In this document: piece by piece, positions 22,637 to 31,977 of the stretch
Numbering within the stretch: the first letter of the stretch is position 1
How the letters are laid out: every line of letters starts with the position of its first letter
Origin: Senimuribacter sp049852125
GTDB taxonomy: Bacteria; Bacillota; Clostridia; Peptostreptococcales; Anaerovoracaceae
Length of the DNA: 64,000 nucleotides
Assembly: GCF_049852125.1 (NCBI RefSeq)
Contig: NZ_CP187532.1
Location: 1,426,001-1,490,000 of the forward strand
Direction of reading: 5' to 3'
Made by a program: the position numbers and the translations under genes
Notes under the pieces: model-generated
Databases searched by the model: none
What the model was told of the DNA's origin: nothing
What the model saw: only the letters and a program-made list of their open reading frames with translations

Positions 22637-24409
22637 GTGGATTTACAATCAATACTTACAATGCTGGGAGGCATTGGACTGTTTCTGTACGGCATGAAGC
22701 TGATGGGGCAGTCTCTGGAGCGCTTTGCCGGCGCGAAGATGGAAAAAACCCTGGAAAGGCTCACAAGTAGTCGGGGTAAAGGCGTCTTGCTGGGAGCCGG
22801 GGTGACTGCGGTCATCCAGAGCTCCTCGGCGACAATTATTATGGTAATCGGTTTTCTAAACGCGGGAATTTTGAAACTGGTACAGGCAGTACCGGTTATC
22901 ATGGGAGCAAACATTGGTACTACTGTAACGGCGCAGATTCTTAGACTGGGAGATCTTGATAATGAGAATATTATTCTGCAGCTTTTAAAGCCGGCGTCTT
23001 TCGCACCGATCTGTGTGGTTATCGGCGCGTTTGTCATGCTGATTGCTAAGAAGAATAAATCTAAGGATAAGGCCGGAATCGCGGTGGGACTTGGAATTTT
23101 GTTTATCGGTATGAATATGATGGAGTCCAGTTTTAAGCCTTTGGCCAGTTCACCGGAGTTCATGCAGATTTTCCTGGTGCTGACAAATCCGATTCTGGGC
23201 GTATTGGCAGGTATGGGCGTTACCATATTATTGCAGAGTTCTTCAGCGTCTGTAGGCGTATTACAGGCAATGTCTGCTACGGGAGCGATTACTTTTTCTA
23301 TGGCCGCGCCAATCATTATTGGTCAGAATATCGGTAAGTGTGTTACGGTTCTTTTGGCAAGTATCGGAACCAATAAGAATTCCCGCCGTGCTGTTTGCAT
23401 AGATATAACCATGTCTCTATTGGGAGCAGTGATTTTCCTGATTGCAATCTACGCATTCCAGGGAATTATCGGTTTTTCTTTTTGGGATACGCCTGTAAAC
23501 AGAGGAAGAATCGCGGATTTCCATACGCTGTTCAACCTGGTTACCTGTCTGATTATGCTACCGTTTGTGAACGGTCTCATAACGATATCGAAGAAGGTTG
23601 TAAAAGAGAAAAATGTATCCAAAATCGATGAAGAACTGTCTATGCTTGATCCAATCTTTGTAACGACGCCGTCTATCGCGCTGGAGCAATGCCGAAAGGT
23701 TATGTTTAATATGGCTGCGACGGTGATGGAGAGTTATAAGCTTTCCACAGAATGCTTGTTTACATATAAACAGGACAATTGTGATAAGGTTCGTGAGAAT
23801 GAGGAATTTTTGGACAAGACGGAAGATGTATTGGGCGAATACCTGATTAAGATTACGGAACAGCATTTAGTTGGAGAGGATAATCGTCTGGCTACGGAGT
23901 TTATGCATACCGTAGGAGATTTTGAGCGTATTGGGGATCACTGTATGAACTTTATTGACGTTGCTGAGTTTAACGAAGAACAGGGAATTTCTTTCTCCAA
24001 CGAGGCGATACATGAAATGGAATATCTGCAGAGAGCCGTAGGCGAGGCTCTTACGATTACCGCGACTGCTTATCAGGAAGAAAAGGAGAGCGTCACACAT
24101 AAAATTGGGCCTCTTGAAGATAATGTGGATTATATGGTGGATATATTGAAATCTAACCATATTGACAGGTTAAAGAGAGGCTTGTGTAGTAATCAGGGAG
24201 GTATCTCATATGTGGAAGTCCTTAATAATATGGAGCGTATTTCTGATCACTGTATGAATATCTCTACCCATTTGCACCAGAGACTTCATCAGGAGGATCT
24301 TGATTCTCACAAGAGTGAAGTATTTAACGAAGGATCTGATGAATATAAGGCAATGACAGTGTATTACGAGAAGCAGTATATTGATCCGATTAAAAATCAG
24401 CAAATATAA
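22637..24409 (+). CDS. Na+/phosphate cotransporter family protein with PhoU-like tail
   Basis: The 590-residue membrane protein starts at GTG with GGAGA upstream. Two inverted-type transport repeats carry the family signature QSSSATIIMVIGFLNAG (about 55-71) and QSSSASVGVLQAMSATG (about 198-214), with eight or nine helices in total up to about residue 320. The C-terminal 250 residues form two helical PhoU-like units (DFERIGDHCMNFID and NNMERISDHCMNISTH are parallel motifs). NptA/YjbB proteins import or export phosphate with Na+; direction cannot be told. No pho genes are adjacent. Confidence 0.88.
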   Translation: MDLQSILTMLGGIGLFLYGMKLMGQSLERFAGAKMEKTLERLTSSRGKGVLLGAGVTAVIQSSSATIIMVIGFLNAGILKLVQAVPVIMGANIGTTVTAQILRLGDLDNENIILQLLKPASFAPICVVIGAFVMLIAKKNKSKDKAGIAVGLGILFIGMNMMESSFKPLASSPEFMQIFLVLTNPILGVLAGMGVTILLQSSSASVGVLQAMSATGAITFSMAAPIIIGQNIGKCVTVLLASIGTNKNSRRAVCIDITMSLLGAVIFLIAIYAFQGIIGFSFWDTPVNRGRIADFHTLFNLVTCLIMLPFVNGLITISKKVVKEKNVSKIDEELSMLDPIFVTTPSIALEQCRKVMFNMAATVMESYKLSTECLFTYKQDNCDKVRENEEFLDKTEDVLGEYLIKITEQHLVGEDNRLATEFMHTVGDFERIGDHCMNFIDVAEFNEEQGISFSNEAIHEMEYLQRAVGEALTITATAYQEEKESVTHKIGPLEDNVDYMVDILKSNHIDRLKRGLCSNQGGISYVEVLNNMERISDHCMNISTHLHQRLHQEDLDSHKSEVFNEGSDEYKAMTVYYEKQYIDPIKNQQI

Positions 24410-24421
24410 ATCAAGAGATTG

Positions 24422-24446
24422 AAACAGGCGATTAGCCTGTTTTTTC
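24422..24446 (+). terminator. Terminator of the Na/Pi transporter gene
   Basis: AAACAGGC (24422-24429), loop GATTA and GCCTGTTT (24435-24442) with a T-run. Confidence 0.85.
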
Positions 24447-24540
24447 TTGAGACAGTATCGTTACGACCATTACGTGAAAAAAACAGCGGAAGCACCATAA
24501 ATGTACTGGATAGCGGCGCCTGGAAAGTGGTATCCTATAA

Positions 24541-24663
24541 CCAAGGAAAGCACTTTGCGAAGACAGGTATTTTGAATTATTGGATGAATATCCGTATCCG
24601 ATTATTTGTTGTAGAATATTAGAAGGCAGCGAAAAATTTTCTTTTAAAATACTGGACAGGTAA
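24541..24663 (+). pseudogene. 3' fragment of an unidentified gene
   Basis: An open frame with no start codon encodes about 40 residues, with RYFELLDEYPYPIICCRILE near the middle, ending in ...KFSFKILDR and a stop three bases before the next gene's start codon. An overlapping frame (to 24622) also contains protein-like sequence (GAWKVVSYNQGKHFAKTG), which suggests a frameshifted remnant. Confidence 0.35.
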
Positions 24664-24665
24664 AA

Positions 24666-25352
24666 ATGAAATTAAAAATTGATTCAAAAGTTAATTATGA
24701 TGTTAATGTGCACATTATTACAGACACAGAAAAAGTAGAGCAAAACTTGAAGGCAGAGGATACTTGCCAATTTACAATTCAGGGAAGTCACGCGGTTTTA
24801 GTTTTTAAAGAATGCAAGTCGAATTTTTTAGTCACTATTGTTGAAAGGATATTAGTTATTGTAATAAATTATATATATTATTGTATTTCTTATGATGATT
24901 TCTCAGAAACACGCCTTCTTACTGGAATTTCTTCATGTATAAAATTGACTATAGAGACTCCGCAAGATAGTCAGACTTTTGTAAATATCCAATATTTTAC
25001 GGATGAGGCGCTGAGCAACGGTGGTATTGATATTGCTAAGGTGGTCTCAGAACAACCTGTTAGAGTAAATTATAAATTGGATGAAGGTGAGTTTATTAAG
25101 ACTGAACGACAGTGGACAAAAGAATCGTGTCTTTACATGCTTCCGGCTATTCTTATTATCGTAATTGGAATATATATAGGTATATTGAATGGGAATTATT
25201 TTCTTATAACAGTAATGAGTGTATTATTTATTGGACTGACTGGATTAATTTGGAGATTTATTCATCAAATAAATAGGAAGATAGAGGAGAATATGGCGTA
25301 TTTGAAATATCGATTAGAGAAAATGCGTACTGAGATTAATTCAAAAAATTAG
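24666..25352 (+). CDS. Membrane protein, unknown
   Basis: The 228-residue protein is not recognised. A soluble N-terminal half, beta-rich by pattern (VNVHIITDTEKVEQNL, CQFTIQGSHAVLVFKE), contains one hydrophobic stretch (about 59-77). Two adjacent membrane helices follow at about 155-175 and 178-198, and a charged, possibly coiled tail (RKIEENMAYLKYRLEKMRTE) ends the protein. Base composition is clearly A+T-richer than the flanking core genes. The ribosome site is weak (ACAGG). It is the first full gene of an accessory patch (24.5-26.8 kb). Confidence 0.55.
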   Translation: MKLKIDSKVNYDVNVHIITDTEKVEQNLKAEDTCQFTIQGSHAVLVFKECKSNFLVTIVERILVIVINYIYYCISYDDFSETRLLTGISSCIKLTIETPQDSQTFVNIQYFTDEALSNGGIDIAKVVSEQPVRVNYKLDEGEFIKTERQWTKESCLYMLPAILIIVIGIYIGILNGNYFLITVMSVLFIGLTGLIWRFIHQINRKIEENMAYLKYRLEKMRTEINSKN

Positions 25353-25438
25353 TATTCAATGAAAAGGAAGACATGTCGAAGGTAAAAAGGTAAGCGAAAA
25401 GTAATGATTTGTAACATTGGAAAGGTGAGTGTTTCTTG

Positions 25439-25675
25439 ATGCTAAGAATTCTTTTCTACTTCGTAAAACTATCGGTGAGAGTTGTCGCAACTATCTTTTC
25501 TCTAAGTAAAAGTGAAAGTAGATCATATTACCATATTAACTACAGCGAAGAATTAGGTTTCAATGAAGAAGATTATCGGAAAGCCCCTGGCGCAATTATT
25601 GAGTTTCCAATTAAGTTTGAGGAGTATGAGAACTTTCATGATAGAGAGGAACTTGAATCCGAAATAGAGTCGTGA
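25439..25675 (+). CDS. Small unknown protein with N-terminal membrane anchor
   Basis: The 78-residue protein has a hydrophobic N-terminus (LRILFYFVKLSVRVVATIFSL) and an acidic soluble tail (KFEEYENFHDREELESEIES). ATG at 25439 is used; a TTG one codon upstream is possible. AAAGGTGAG lies 10-12 bases upstream. Not recognised; A+T-rich like its neighbours. Confidence 0.45.
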   Translation: MLRILFYFVKLSVRVVATIFSLSKSESRSYYHINYSEELGFNEEDYRKAPGAIIEFPIKFEEYENFHDREELESEIES

Positions 25676-25756
25676 ATTATTGTTTTTATGAAAGAGAAAT
25701 GGAGCAACGTTTTTGAGTTCGCAATACCAGTTTTTTCATATATATAGTTATTATAA

Positions 25757-26035
25757 GAGGAACTATATTTTGAAGTTTTTTATCCAGAAATTGCAAACAC
25801 CTGTAGATTCATATTCAATGACTCGGGGATGTTATATGCAGCTATTCGAGATAAATGGTTTGATGACGCAATAAAGCACATAAAATATAGCGCTAATAGA
25901 GAGCCGTTTACGGGTACAGCTGTAACGATTTTAGAAAATCTATTTGGAGGGATTTTAACATATGGAAGATTGGAAGATAAAAGAATATTCAGAACTGGCG
26001 AATCAAATGCTTTGCCAGGTATATACGAAGAATAA
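25757..26035 (+). pseudogene. 5'-truncated gene fragment
   Basis: An open frame without a credible start runs from a stop at 25754 to 26035 (about 92 codons), with protein-like sequence such as RDKWFDDAIKHIKY and TGTAVTILENLFGGILTYGR. The first in-frame ATG (25829) lies well inside the frame and has no ribosome site. Its end overlaps the start of the next gene by 74 bases. Confidence 0.4.
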
Positions 26036-26495
26036 TGTAAATCGCATGAAAAATACAATTGCACATAAAAAAGATTTTCAAGTTCAGTATTCGAGAGGAG
26101 GTCTTTTAATAGCAAGAGGATATTACTGTCCTAGCCTATTGGAAGAAATTTTTATTACAAATGTACGACGAGGAAAATTATTAGCAAGATCTACGAAAAG
26201 GAGACCGGACTATTGTTATTACTTTGACAAAGGTAAGCTGATATTAGTGCAAAGAAATCTGGATGATGAAACTGTAAGATACGAATGGATTGATCGAATC
26301 GGAGATTTTGAATATTCTTTATACATGGAGGATTCTGATAATTGCCAAATAATAATATCAAGATACTATAATGGAAAAATTATAGAAAATACTTTATTAA
26401 CATCTTTTTCTGCAGGGTATTTTGATTTAGTTTTGGAAACTTATAATTATGATCAGAATAGACTGGTTTTCGCTACTGGAGGAGAGAGAAACTAG
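25962..26495 (+). CDS. Unknown soluble protein, possibly immunity-like
   Basis: The 177-residue protein is soluble, with alternating strands (YYFDKGKLILVQRNLDDETV, IGDFEYSLYMED). GGAGG lies 11 bases before the ATG. I do not recognise it. Its size, A+T-rich composition and position among orphan fragments recall immunity proteins of polymorphic toxin systems, but no toxin is present in the window, so this is only a suggestion. Confidence 0.5.
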   Translation: MEDWKIKEYSELANQMLCQVYTKNNVNRMKNTIAHKKDFQVQYSRGGLLIARGYYCPSLLEEIFITNVRRGKLLARSTKRRPDYCYYFDKGKLILVQRNLDDETVRYEWIDRIGDFEYSLYMEDSDNCQIIISRYYNGKIIENTLLTSFSAGYFDLVLETYNYDQNRLVFATGGERN

Positions 26496-26697
26496 CTGGA
26501 AGCAGCTTTTGGATTTAACTGCGTTTGCAGTGCGAAAGCTGCAAGAAGAAAGATTTTTTAATAAAGTATTTGGGAAAGATATAGCGGTGATTATTCACGG
26601 ATATGATTATGAAGACGTAGAATTGGAAGCAACGCGACAAGCAAATCCAAATAATCAAGCCAAAGAATTCTTTAGTGCCTTGAAGTTATTTATGTAA
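26431..26697 (+). pseudogene. 3' fragment resembling a DUF4303-like protein end
   Basis: An open frame without a start or ribosome site, overlapping the previous gene in another frame, encodes WKQLLDLTAFAVRKLQEERFF and later HGYDYEDVELEATRQANPNN. The order 'L..L..E.FF..VFG.D' then 'ANP' recalls the end of DUF4303-type proteins. Probably a remnant. Confidence 0.35.
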
Positions 26698-26837
26698 CAT
26701 GATTCGACAAGTGATTCAGGGTGTCAATATTTACTGTGGTATGGCTGATACTGATTCCGAAGAACCGACGGTATTCAGAAAAAAATAAGACATGAATAAT
26801 TTATATTGGATTAGTTTTGAAAGAGTATAGCGATTAA
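26698..26837. other. Gene-free spacer at the end of the accessory patch
   Basis: Only a 28-codon frame from 26700 is seen; it has no ribosome site and no recognisable sequence. I see nothing else here. Confidence 0.4.
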
Positions 26838-26874
26838 GAAGACCGGCATCGTGTTGGACCGGTCTTCTGTTTTC
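26838..26874. terminator. Intrinsic terminator
   Basis: AGAAGACCGG (26838-26847) pairs with CCGGTCTTCT (26860-26869), followed by GTTTT. Confidence 0.72.
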
Positions 26875-26930
26875 GTACCGTAATACTTTGACGTGTACGC
26901 AACGTCTCGATAGATGCCCTTTGATAGAAC

Positions 26931-27827
26931 TTATTGATCGATTCGCTTAAGGACTAACAGCATATCTTCAGGCAGGGGAGCTTCCAGAGTCAGGGGTTGT
27001 TTGGTAACCGGATGCTGAAAGGACAGTTTATAGGCGTGAAGGGCTTGACGGGGCAGAAGGGTAGGATTGAGACCGCCGTAGAGATGATCGCCTACCAAAG
27101 GGTATCCGATATGAGACATATGTACTCGAATCTGATGGGTGCGTCCGGTTTCCAAAAGAAGCTCCGCCATGGTAAACCCGGATGAGTACCGCTGAAGCAC
27201 TCTGACGTGAGTGACGGAAGGATATCCGCCTTCTTGCATAACGCCGCGGCGTACATCTTCCGGATCGGGTCTGCCAATAGGAAGATCAATCGTAAATTGA
27301 TCCTCGGGGATAACGCCGTTAACAATGGCGATATACCGCTTTTCTGTTGCATTCGCTTTCATTTGTTTAACTAGTTCGTCCTGTGCATGAGAATTTTTGG
27401 CTACGATAAGAAGGCCTGTCGTATCCATGTCAAGCCGATTGACAAAACGAATTTTGAATTTCTGATCAGTGTCTTTCATGTATTTCATCAATCCGTTTGC
27501 CAGAGTGTGGCAGGGCTTACCTTTGGTAGGATGGACTGTAATACCGGACTGTTTGTTAATAATCAGCAAATCGTCATCCTCATAAACTGCATGGATGGGA
27601 ATATCTTCTGCAGGAAAATCGCTGACTTCTTCCGGCAATTTTACACTTAGAATATCTCCTGCTTTTGGAGTGATCCAGCCGGGTGTTTCCTGACCGTTGA
27701 GAAAGACAAGATGCTGATATTTCAGCTTTGACAAAAGACGGCTGGAAAAGCTGAATTTTTGCCTCAACAGGTTTTTTACGGGTGTGTTTTCGTCTTTTTT
27801 TGTGACAATGTATTCGAATTTTGCCAT
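26931..27827 (-). CDS. RluA-family pseudouridine synthase
   Basis: The 298-residue enzyme isomerises uridine to pseudouridine in rRNA or tRNA. An N-terminal S4-like segment (about 12-60) precedes the catalytic domain with RLDMDTTGLL, where the Asp of RLD is the nucleophile; the usual His before RLD is Asn. TGRTHQIRVHMSHIGYPLVGD near the C-terminus is the second signature. It is last in the pepF-nadK-rluA transcript, 8 bases after nadK. The target base cannot be told from sequence. Confidence 0.9.
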   Translation of the reverse strand: MAKFEYIVTKKDENTPVKNLLRQKFSFSSRLLSKLKYQHLVFLNGQETPGWITPKAGDILSVKLPEEVSDFPAEDIPIHAVYEDDDLLIINKQSGITVHPTKGKPCHTLANGLMKYMKDTDQKFKIRFVNRLDMDTTGLLIVAKNSHAQDELVKQMKANATEKRYIAIVNGVIPEDQFTIDLPIGRPDPEDVRRGVMQEGGYPSVTHVRVLQRYSSGFTMAELLLETGRTHQIRVHMSHIGYPLVGDHLYGGLNPTLLPRQALHAYKLSFQHPVTKQPLTLEAPLPEDMLLVLKRIDQ

Positions 27828-27835
27828 TATTACCT

Positions 27836-28639
27836 CTATAAGAATTTACTTTTGACTTTCGTCCAGAAATCGTAATTTTCAAATCGCATCAGGTTGATGA
27901 CAATGTCTGAAAAGGTGACTTCGATATCTTCCACTTCATCGTAGACCGCAGTGTACCCATCGTAGGTGACACAAATCCCATGAGATTTGCCGCCGGGATC
28001 GGGTACGACGCCCAGAGATAAATCGCTAGGCAGCAGTATGCTGGACGTAAAGGAGCGGTATGCTGTGGTATTCATAGGGGCGATCGGCGTGACCTGCAGG
28101 ATTTTCAGACGGGGATCTACAATGCTGCCGCCTAAGGAGTAGTTATAGGCTGTGCTGCCTGCGGGGGTTGCGATCAAAAGTCCATCGCCGGAAAAACGTT
28201 CAATAAAGCTGCCGCCTATGGAAATATTTAAGTGAACCGTATAGGTGTCGTTACCTTTAATAACAACTTCATTCAGTCCGACGTGTTCAGCACAGCCTTT
28301 CGGCGTACGGACAATGACCTTTACTGTGGATAACGGCTGAATAGAGTAGCGTTCTTGTGTATAATTAAAAATAAAGTCATCCAGCATAGTAGGCATAATC
28401 TCCTGGAAAAAACCGAGATGACCTGTATTGATGCCGATAATGGGCATAGTAGGGTAGTCATACCGATGAATGGTTTCCAGAAACGTACCGTCGCCTCCGA
28501 TGCAGACCAGCAGATCTGCATCAGGTTTATAATTTGGCAACAGGGTAAAGCCGGAGTTGTCCAGCTTTTGCTTCAGTTTTTTTTCTGTTCGTTTCGATGT
28601 TTCGCTGTCGTTAGCGTGTATAAAGACTTTTTTGTTCAT
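27836..28639 (-). CDS. nadK: NAD kinase
   Basis: The 267-residue cytosolic enzyme phosphorylates NAD to NADP. CIGGDGTFLE (about 51-60), INTGHLGF, LNEVVIKG and FSGDGLLIATPAGSTAYNYS are the diagnostic motifs. It follows pepF by 12 bases and is followed by the pseudouridine synthase, so all three are probably one transcript. Length is typical for Firmicutes. Confidence 0.95.
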   Translation of the reverse strand: MNKKVFIHANDSETSKRTEKKLKQKLDNSGFTLLPNYKPDADLLVCIGGDGTFLETIHRYDYPTMPIIGINTGHLGFFQEIMPTMLDDFIFNYTQERYSIQPLSTVKVIVRTPKGCAEHVGLNEVVIKGNDTYTVHLNISIGGSFIERFSGDGLLIATPAGSTAYNYSLGGSIVDPRLKILQVTPIAPMNTTAYRSFTSSILLPSDLSLGVVPDPGGKSHGICVTYDGYTAVYDEVEDIEVTFSDIVINLMRFENYDFWTKVKSKFL

Positions 28640-28651
28640 AGCAGTTCCATT

Positions 28652-30451
28652 TTACAATAATTCTTCCAGTTCTTCAACCAGCTTCTTGAATGTTTTCATA
28701 GCTAAAATTACAGGTTCCTTGGTACTCATATCTACGCCGGCGATTTTCAGCAGTTCTACAGGGTAATCACTGTCGCCGGTGGTTAGAAATTCTTTATACG
28801 CATCTCTTGCCAGCGCGCCTTCGTTCAGGATCTTCTGAGAGATTGCTGTCGCGGCAGAGTAGCCGGTGGCGTATTGATATACGTAAAAGCTGCGGTAGAA
28901 GTGGGGGATGCGAGCCCATTCATAACGGATATATTCGTCTTCAGAAAGGGCAGGGCCGAAATAAGCTTTGTTCAGCTTATCGTATTCTTCACAGAGCCAT
29001 TCTGGCGTTAGGCTGCCGCCGTTCTCGACATATTTGTGCGTCATAGCTTCAAATTCCGCAAACATGGTTTGCCGGAACAACGTGGTTCGGAAGGCTTCAA
29101 TGTGCAGATTGATCAGATATTTGCGCATCTGAGGATTCGTTTCTTTTGCAAGAAGATGCTGCATCAGCAGAGATTCATTGACTGTCGATGCTACTTCAGC
29201 AGTAAAAATAGAATGGCTTCCATAGGTAAACGGCTGTGTTTCACGGGTATAGCTGGAGTGCATGGAGTGGCCCATTTCATGTACAACAGTAAATACATCC
29301 TGCAGCGTGTCGGTATAGTTGAGCAAAATGTAAGGGAAGCTGTCGTAAGAGCCGAAGCTGTAAGCGCCGCTAGTCTTACCCTCGTTTTCATAGACGTCGA
29401 TCCAGCCGGAATCGACACCGTTTGAAAGACGCTGGATATATTCTTCACCGAGAGGGGCGAGGCCTTCCTTCATAATTTGCAGCGCTTGCTGATACGGTAC
29501 GTCTTTCTTTGGAATTTCTACTAAAGGTACATAAATATCATACATTTTTAGTTCATCTACGCCGAGCAGCTTTTTTCGGAGGGCAATATAGCGATGAAGA
29601 ACTGGTAGATAATCATGGACAACAGAAATCAGATTATCGTAAACTTCTTCGGGGATATTTCCGCCGGATAAGGCAGAAGCTCTGGCAGAAGGGTATTTTC
29701 GGATTCTGGCGCTCACTACATCAGTCTTTACGTTATAGTTATAGGTCTGTGCGATGGTGTTGATTAACCCTTTATACGCTTCGTAAACATGAGTATATGC
29801 TTCTTTTCTTACTCGACGGTCGTGAGATTCCATAAATTTGATATAGTTGCCGTGAGTGACCTCTGCCAAATCGCCGTCTTCATCTGTTATTTCTCCAAAT
29901 TTCAGATCAGCATTGTTAAGCATGGTAAAGATCGTATCTGTTGCATCGGTGATTTCGCTCATCTGTGCCAAAATATTTTCTTCCTCTTGGCTTAGTACAT
30001 GTTGCTTTTCTCTGAGAATATCTTCGATGACGAAACGGTATTGTGCAAGAGCCGGTTCTGTATCCAGGTAATTGCGAAGTGTTTCTTCTGGCGCAGAGAG
30101 AAGTTCCGGCGTAAAGAAGCTCATGGAAGCGCCAACTTTTGCAATGATGGAGTTCACCTTATCGTGCATTGATTGCTGAGCGGCTACCCGATTATCTTCA
30201 TCTAGCTTCATACGCGCATAGACGTAAGCACGTTCTAACTTCTGCCAGATTGCGTCCTTGGCGTTCATGGCTTCAGCCAGAGTTTTTGCGCTCTCTGTGA
30301 GCTTCCCCTGATATTTGCTGAAAGAATGGGTCATTTCAAGAACTAGTTGGATATCTTTTTCCCACGCATTGGCGTCGGCATACATAGCTTCTATATTCCA
30401 CTTGTATTTTTTATCGATTTCATTACGGTTTTTTAATTTTTTGTTTCCCAT
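28652..30451 (-). CDS. pepF: Oligoendopeptidase F (M3B metallopeptidase)
   Basis: The 599-residue cytosolic zinc peptidase cleaves peptides of about 7-17 residues. The zinc site VVHEMGHSMHS (HExxH) and the downstream glutamate in TAEVASTVNESLL are present. The start at 30451 has AGGAGG 5 bases upstream; a longer start (30499) has none. It is divergent from murI with a short shared promoter region (30452-30519). First gene of the pepF-nadK-rluA group. Confidence 0.94.
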   Translation of the reverse strand: MGNKKLKNRNEIDKKYKWNIEAMYADANAWEKDIQLVLEMTHSFSKYQGKLTESAKTLAEAMNAKDAIWQKLERAYVYARMKLDEDNRVAAQQSMHDKVNSIIAKVGASMSFFTPELLSAPEETLRNYLDTEPALAQYRFVIEDILREKQHVLSQEEENILAQMSEITDATDTIFTMLNNADLKFGEITDEDGDLAEVTHGNYIKFMESHDRRVRKEAYTHVYEAYKGLINTIAQTYNYNVKTDVVSARIRKYPSARASALSGGNIPEEVYDNLISVVHDYLPVLHRYIALRKKLLGVDELKMYDIYVPLVEIPKKDVPYQQALQIMKEGLAPLGEEYIQRLSNGVDSGWIDVYENEGKTSGAYSFGSYDSFPYILLNYTDTLQDVFTVVHEMGHSMHSSYTRETQPFTYGSHSIFTAEVASTVNESLLMQHLLAKETNPQMRKYLINLHIEAFRTTLFRQTMFAEFEAMTHKYVENGGSLTPEWLCEEYDKLNKAYFGPALSEDEYIRYEWARIPHFYRSFYVYQYATGYSAATAISQKILNEGALARDAYKEFLTTGDSDYPVELLKIAGVDMSTKEPVILAMKTFKKLVEELEELL

Positions 30452-30519
30452 TTCTACCTCCTGTAGTATAATAGTAAAGATATGATTAGTATAACACAAA
30501 TCTGAAAGGAATTACATAG

Positions 30520-31341
30520 ATGGATAACAGACCGATTGGTTTTTTTGATTCAGGACTGGGAGGATTGACCAGTATTCCACATATTATGAAGCTGTTGCCG
30601 GATGAGCGGATCATTTTTTTCGGAGATACTGCAAGAACGCCGTATGGCTCCAAATCACCGGATACGATTCGCCAGTTTACAATGCAGATCGGCGACTTCC
30701 TGGTAAGAAACGATGTGAAAATGATCGTTATTGCTTGCAACACGGTGAGCGCTACGTGTGTTTCTGATTTACGCAGGGCATATCCTCATATTCCGATTAT
30801 CGGCGTGATTTCCCCGACGGCAAAAGTCGTGGCTGCGTCTTGTTCACAGAAGGATCGTATCGGCATCATCGCTACAAAAGTGACGATTCGCTCGGGGGCA
30901 TACGAGGAGAGAATTAGAGAGGAAAGTCCAGATCTTCAGCTTTTTGCAAAAGCCTGTCCTGCTTTTGTGCCATTGATTGAGGAAGGTATCATTGATCATG
31001 CGATTATGGACTTGACCATACAGTATTATCTGGATGATTTTATACGTGATAATCAGATCAATACGCTGGTTTTAGGTTGTACCCATTATCCTTTAATCGC
31101 GTCTAATATCAAAAAACTTTATCCGCAGATACGTATTATCAGTTCTTCGAAGGAAGTGGCAACAGCGGTGGAAATTGAATTATCGCGCAGAAATATGCTT
31201 GCCGAAGGTAAGTCCTCTGATCAGATGGAGAATATATTCTACGCCAGCGATTTGTCCGAAAACTTCGTCAACATGATACAGACGCTTTTAGGTCAACAGG
31301 AGGATGAATTGAATATTAAATTTAAAAATTTAGATTTATAG
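30520..31341 (+). CDS. murI: Glutamate racemase
   Basis: The 273-residue enzyme supplies D-glutamate for peptidoglycan. FDSGLGGLTS (about 9-18), GDTARTPYG, the first catalytic cysteine in IACNTVSA and the second in LGCTHYPLI are all present. GAAAGGAATT precedes the ATG. It is followed 50 bases later by an unknown acidic protein that may share its transcript. Confidence 0.95.
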   Translation: MDNRPIGFFDSGLGGLTSIPHIMKLLPDERIIFFGDTARTPYGSKSPDTIRQFTMQIGDFLVRNDVKMIVIACNTVSATCVSDLRRAYPHIPIIGVISPTAKVVAASCSQKDRIGIIATKVTIRSGAYEERIREESPDLQLFAKACPAFVPLIEEGIIDHAIMDLTIQYYLDDFIRDNQINTLVLGCTHYPLIASNIKKLYPQIRIISSSKEVATAVEIELSRRNMLAEGKSSDQMENIFYASDLSENFVNMIQTLLGQQEDELNIKFKNLDL

Positions 31342-31391
31342 AGCGAATCAGATTATGAAAGATACAGATACAGGAGGAAGGATATTATATT

Positions 31392-31922
31392 ATGGATAGA
31401 GACGAGCTTTTTGCGCTGCTGGATATTGAGAATGGCGAACAGTTTGAATACTTTGAGAATTTTGCTGACTTTGCTGAATGTGACAGCGCCGTCGATGATG
31501 ATGCTGTTTATGAACTGATGACTGAGGTTAATATGAAGACGTTTGCAGAGTTATGCGAAAGCTACTTCTATGATTTACTAGAAAGCGTACCGGGAGATCA
31601 GATCGATGTATATAATCTTTTGGAGAATATCAAAAGGGCGCTGATCGGACTTTCGGAAGCAGCAGGCAAGGGTGAGGAGAACGCTATTTTAAAGTTGGCG
31701 GATGAGTTTAACAGGTTCAGGATATGGTATTCTCAGGACAGCATTGTGGAATGCCGCAATCTGGCGACAAATCATGTGCAGAACATGTCTGTGAGAGACT
31801 CTTTGGTAAACGCTCGCTTGGAAAAGCTGGATGGAAGTGAATATATTTATGATTTTTCCCAGGCAGTGGAATATCCGTTAGAAGAATATATCATGACATA
31901 CGCTGATCTGGTCAGTGAATGA
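31392..31922 (+). CDS. Unknown acidic soluble protein
   Basis: The 176-residue protein is strongly acidic and predicted helical (DALFALLDIENGEQFEYF-like start, many Asp/Glu, few Lys). I do not recognise a domain. AGGAGGAAGG lies about 11 bases before the ATG. It is downstream of murI in the same orientation. No membrane segment or signal peptide. Confidence 0.6.
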   Translation: MDRDELFALLDIENGEQFEYFENFADFAECDSAVDDDAVYELMTEVNMKTFAELCESYFYDLLESVPGDQIDVYNLLENIKRALIGLSEAAGKGEENAILKLADEFNRFRIWYSQDSIVECRNLATNHVQNMSVRDSLVNARLEKLDGSEYIYDFSQAVEYPLEEYIMTYADLVSE

Positions 31923-31925
31923 GTA

Positions 31926-31953
31926 ACCAAAGAAGCTTTCTGCGCATATAGTA
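31926..31953 (+). promoter_or_regulatory. Sigma-K-like promoter of the Cys-rich small gene
   Basis: AC (31926-31927), a 17-base spacer and CATATAGTA (31945-31953) match the mother-cell sigma-K pattern AC / CATANNNTA. No sigma-70-type boxes are seen in this 55-base gap. The same pattern precedes the Cys-rich gene at 40802-41806. Confidence 0.45.
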
Positions 31954-31977
31954 ATAGAAAAAACAGGAGGTTTCTTT

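Noticed and set aside
22507..23316. Minus-strand frame of about 270 codons opposite the Na/Pi transporter
   Set aside because: Shadow of a hydrophobic coding region; no start signal or domain.
24419..24622. 67-codon ORF starting at TTG in the Na/Pi terminator
   Set aside because: The start lies in the terminator hairpin with no ribosome site; only its second half looks protein-like, so it is treated as part of a remnant.
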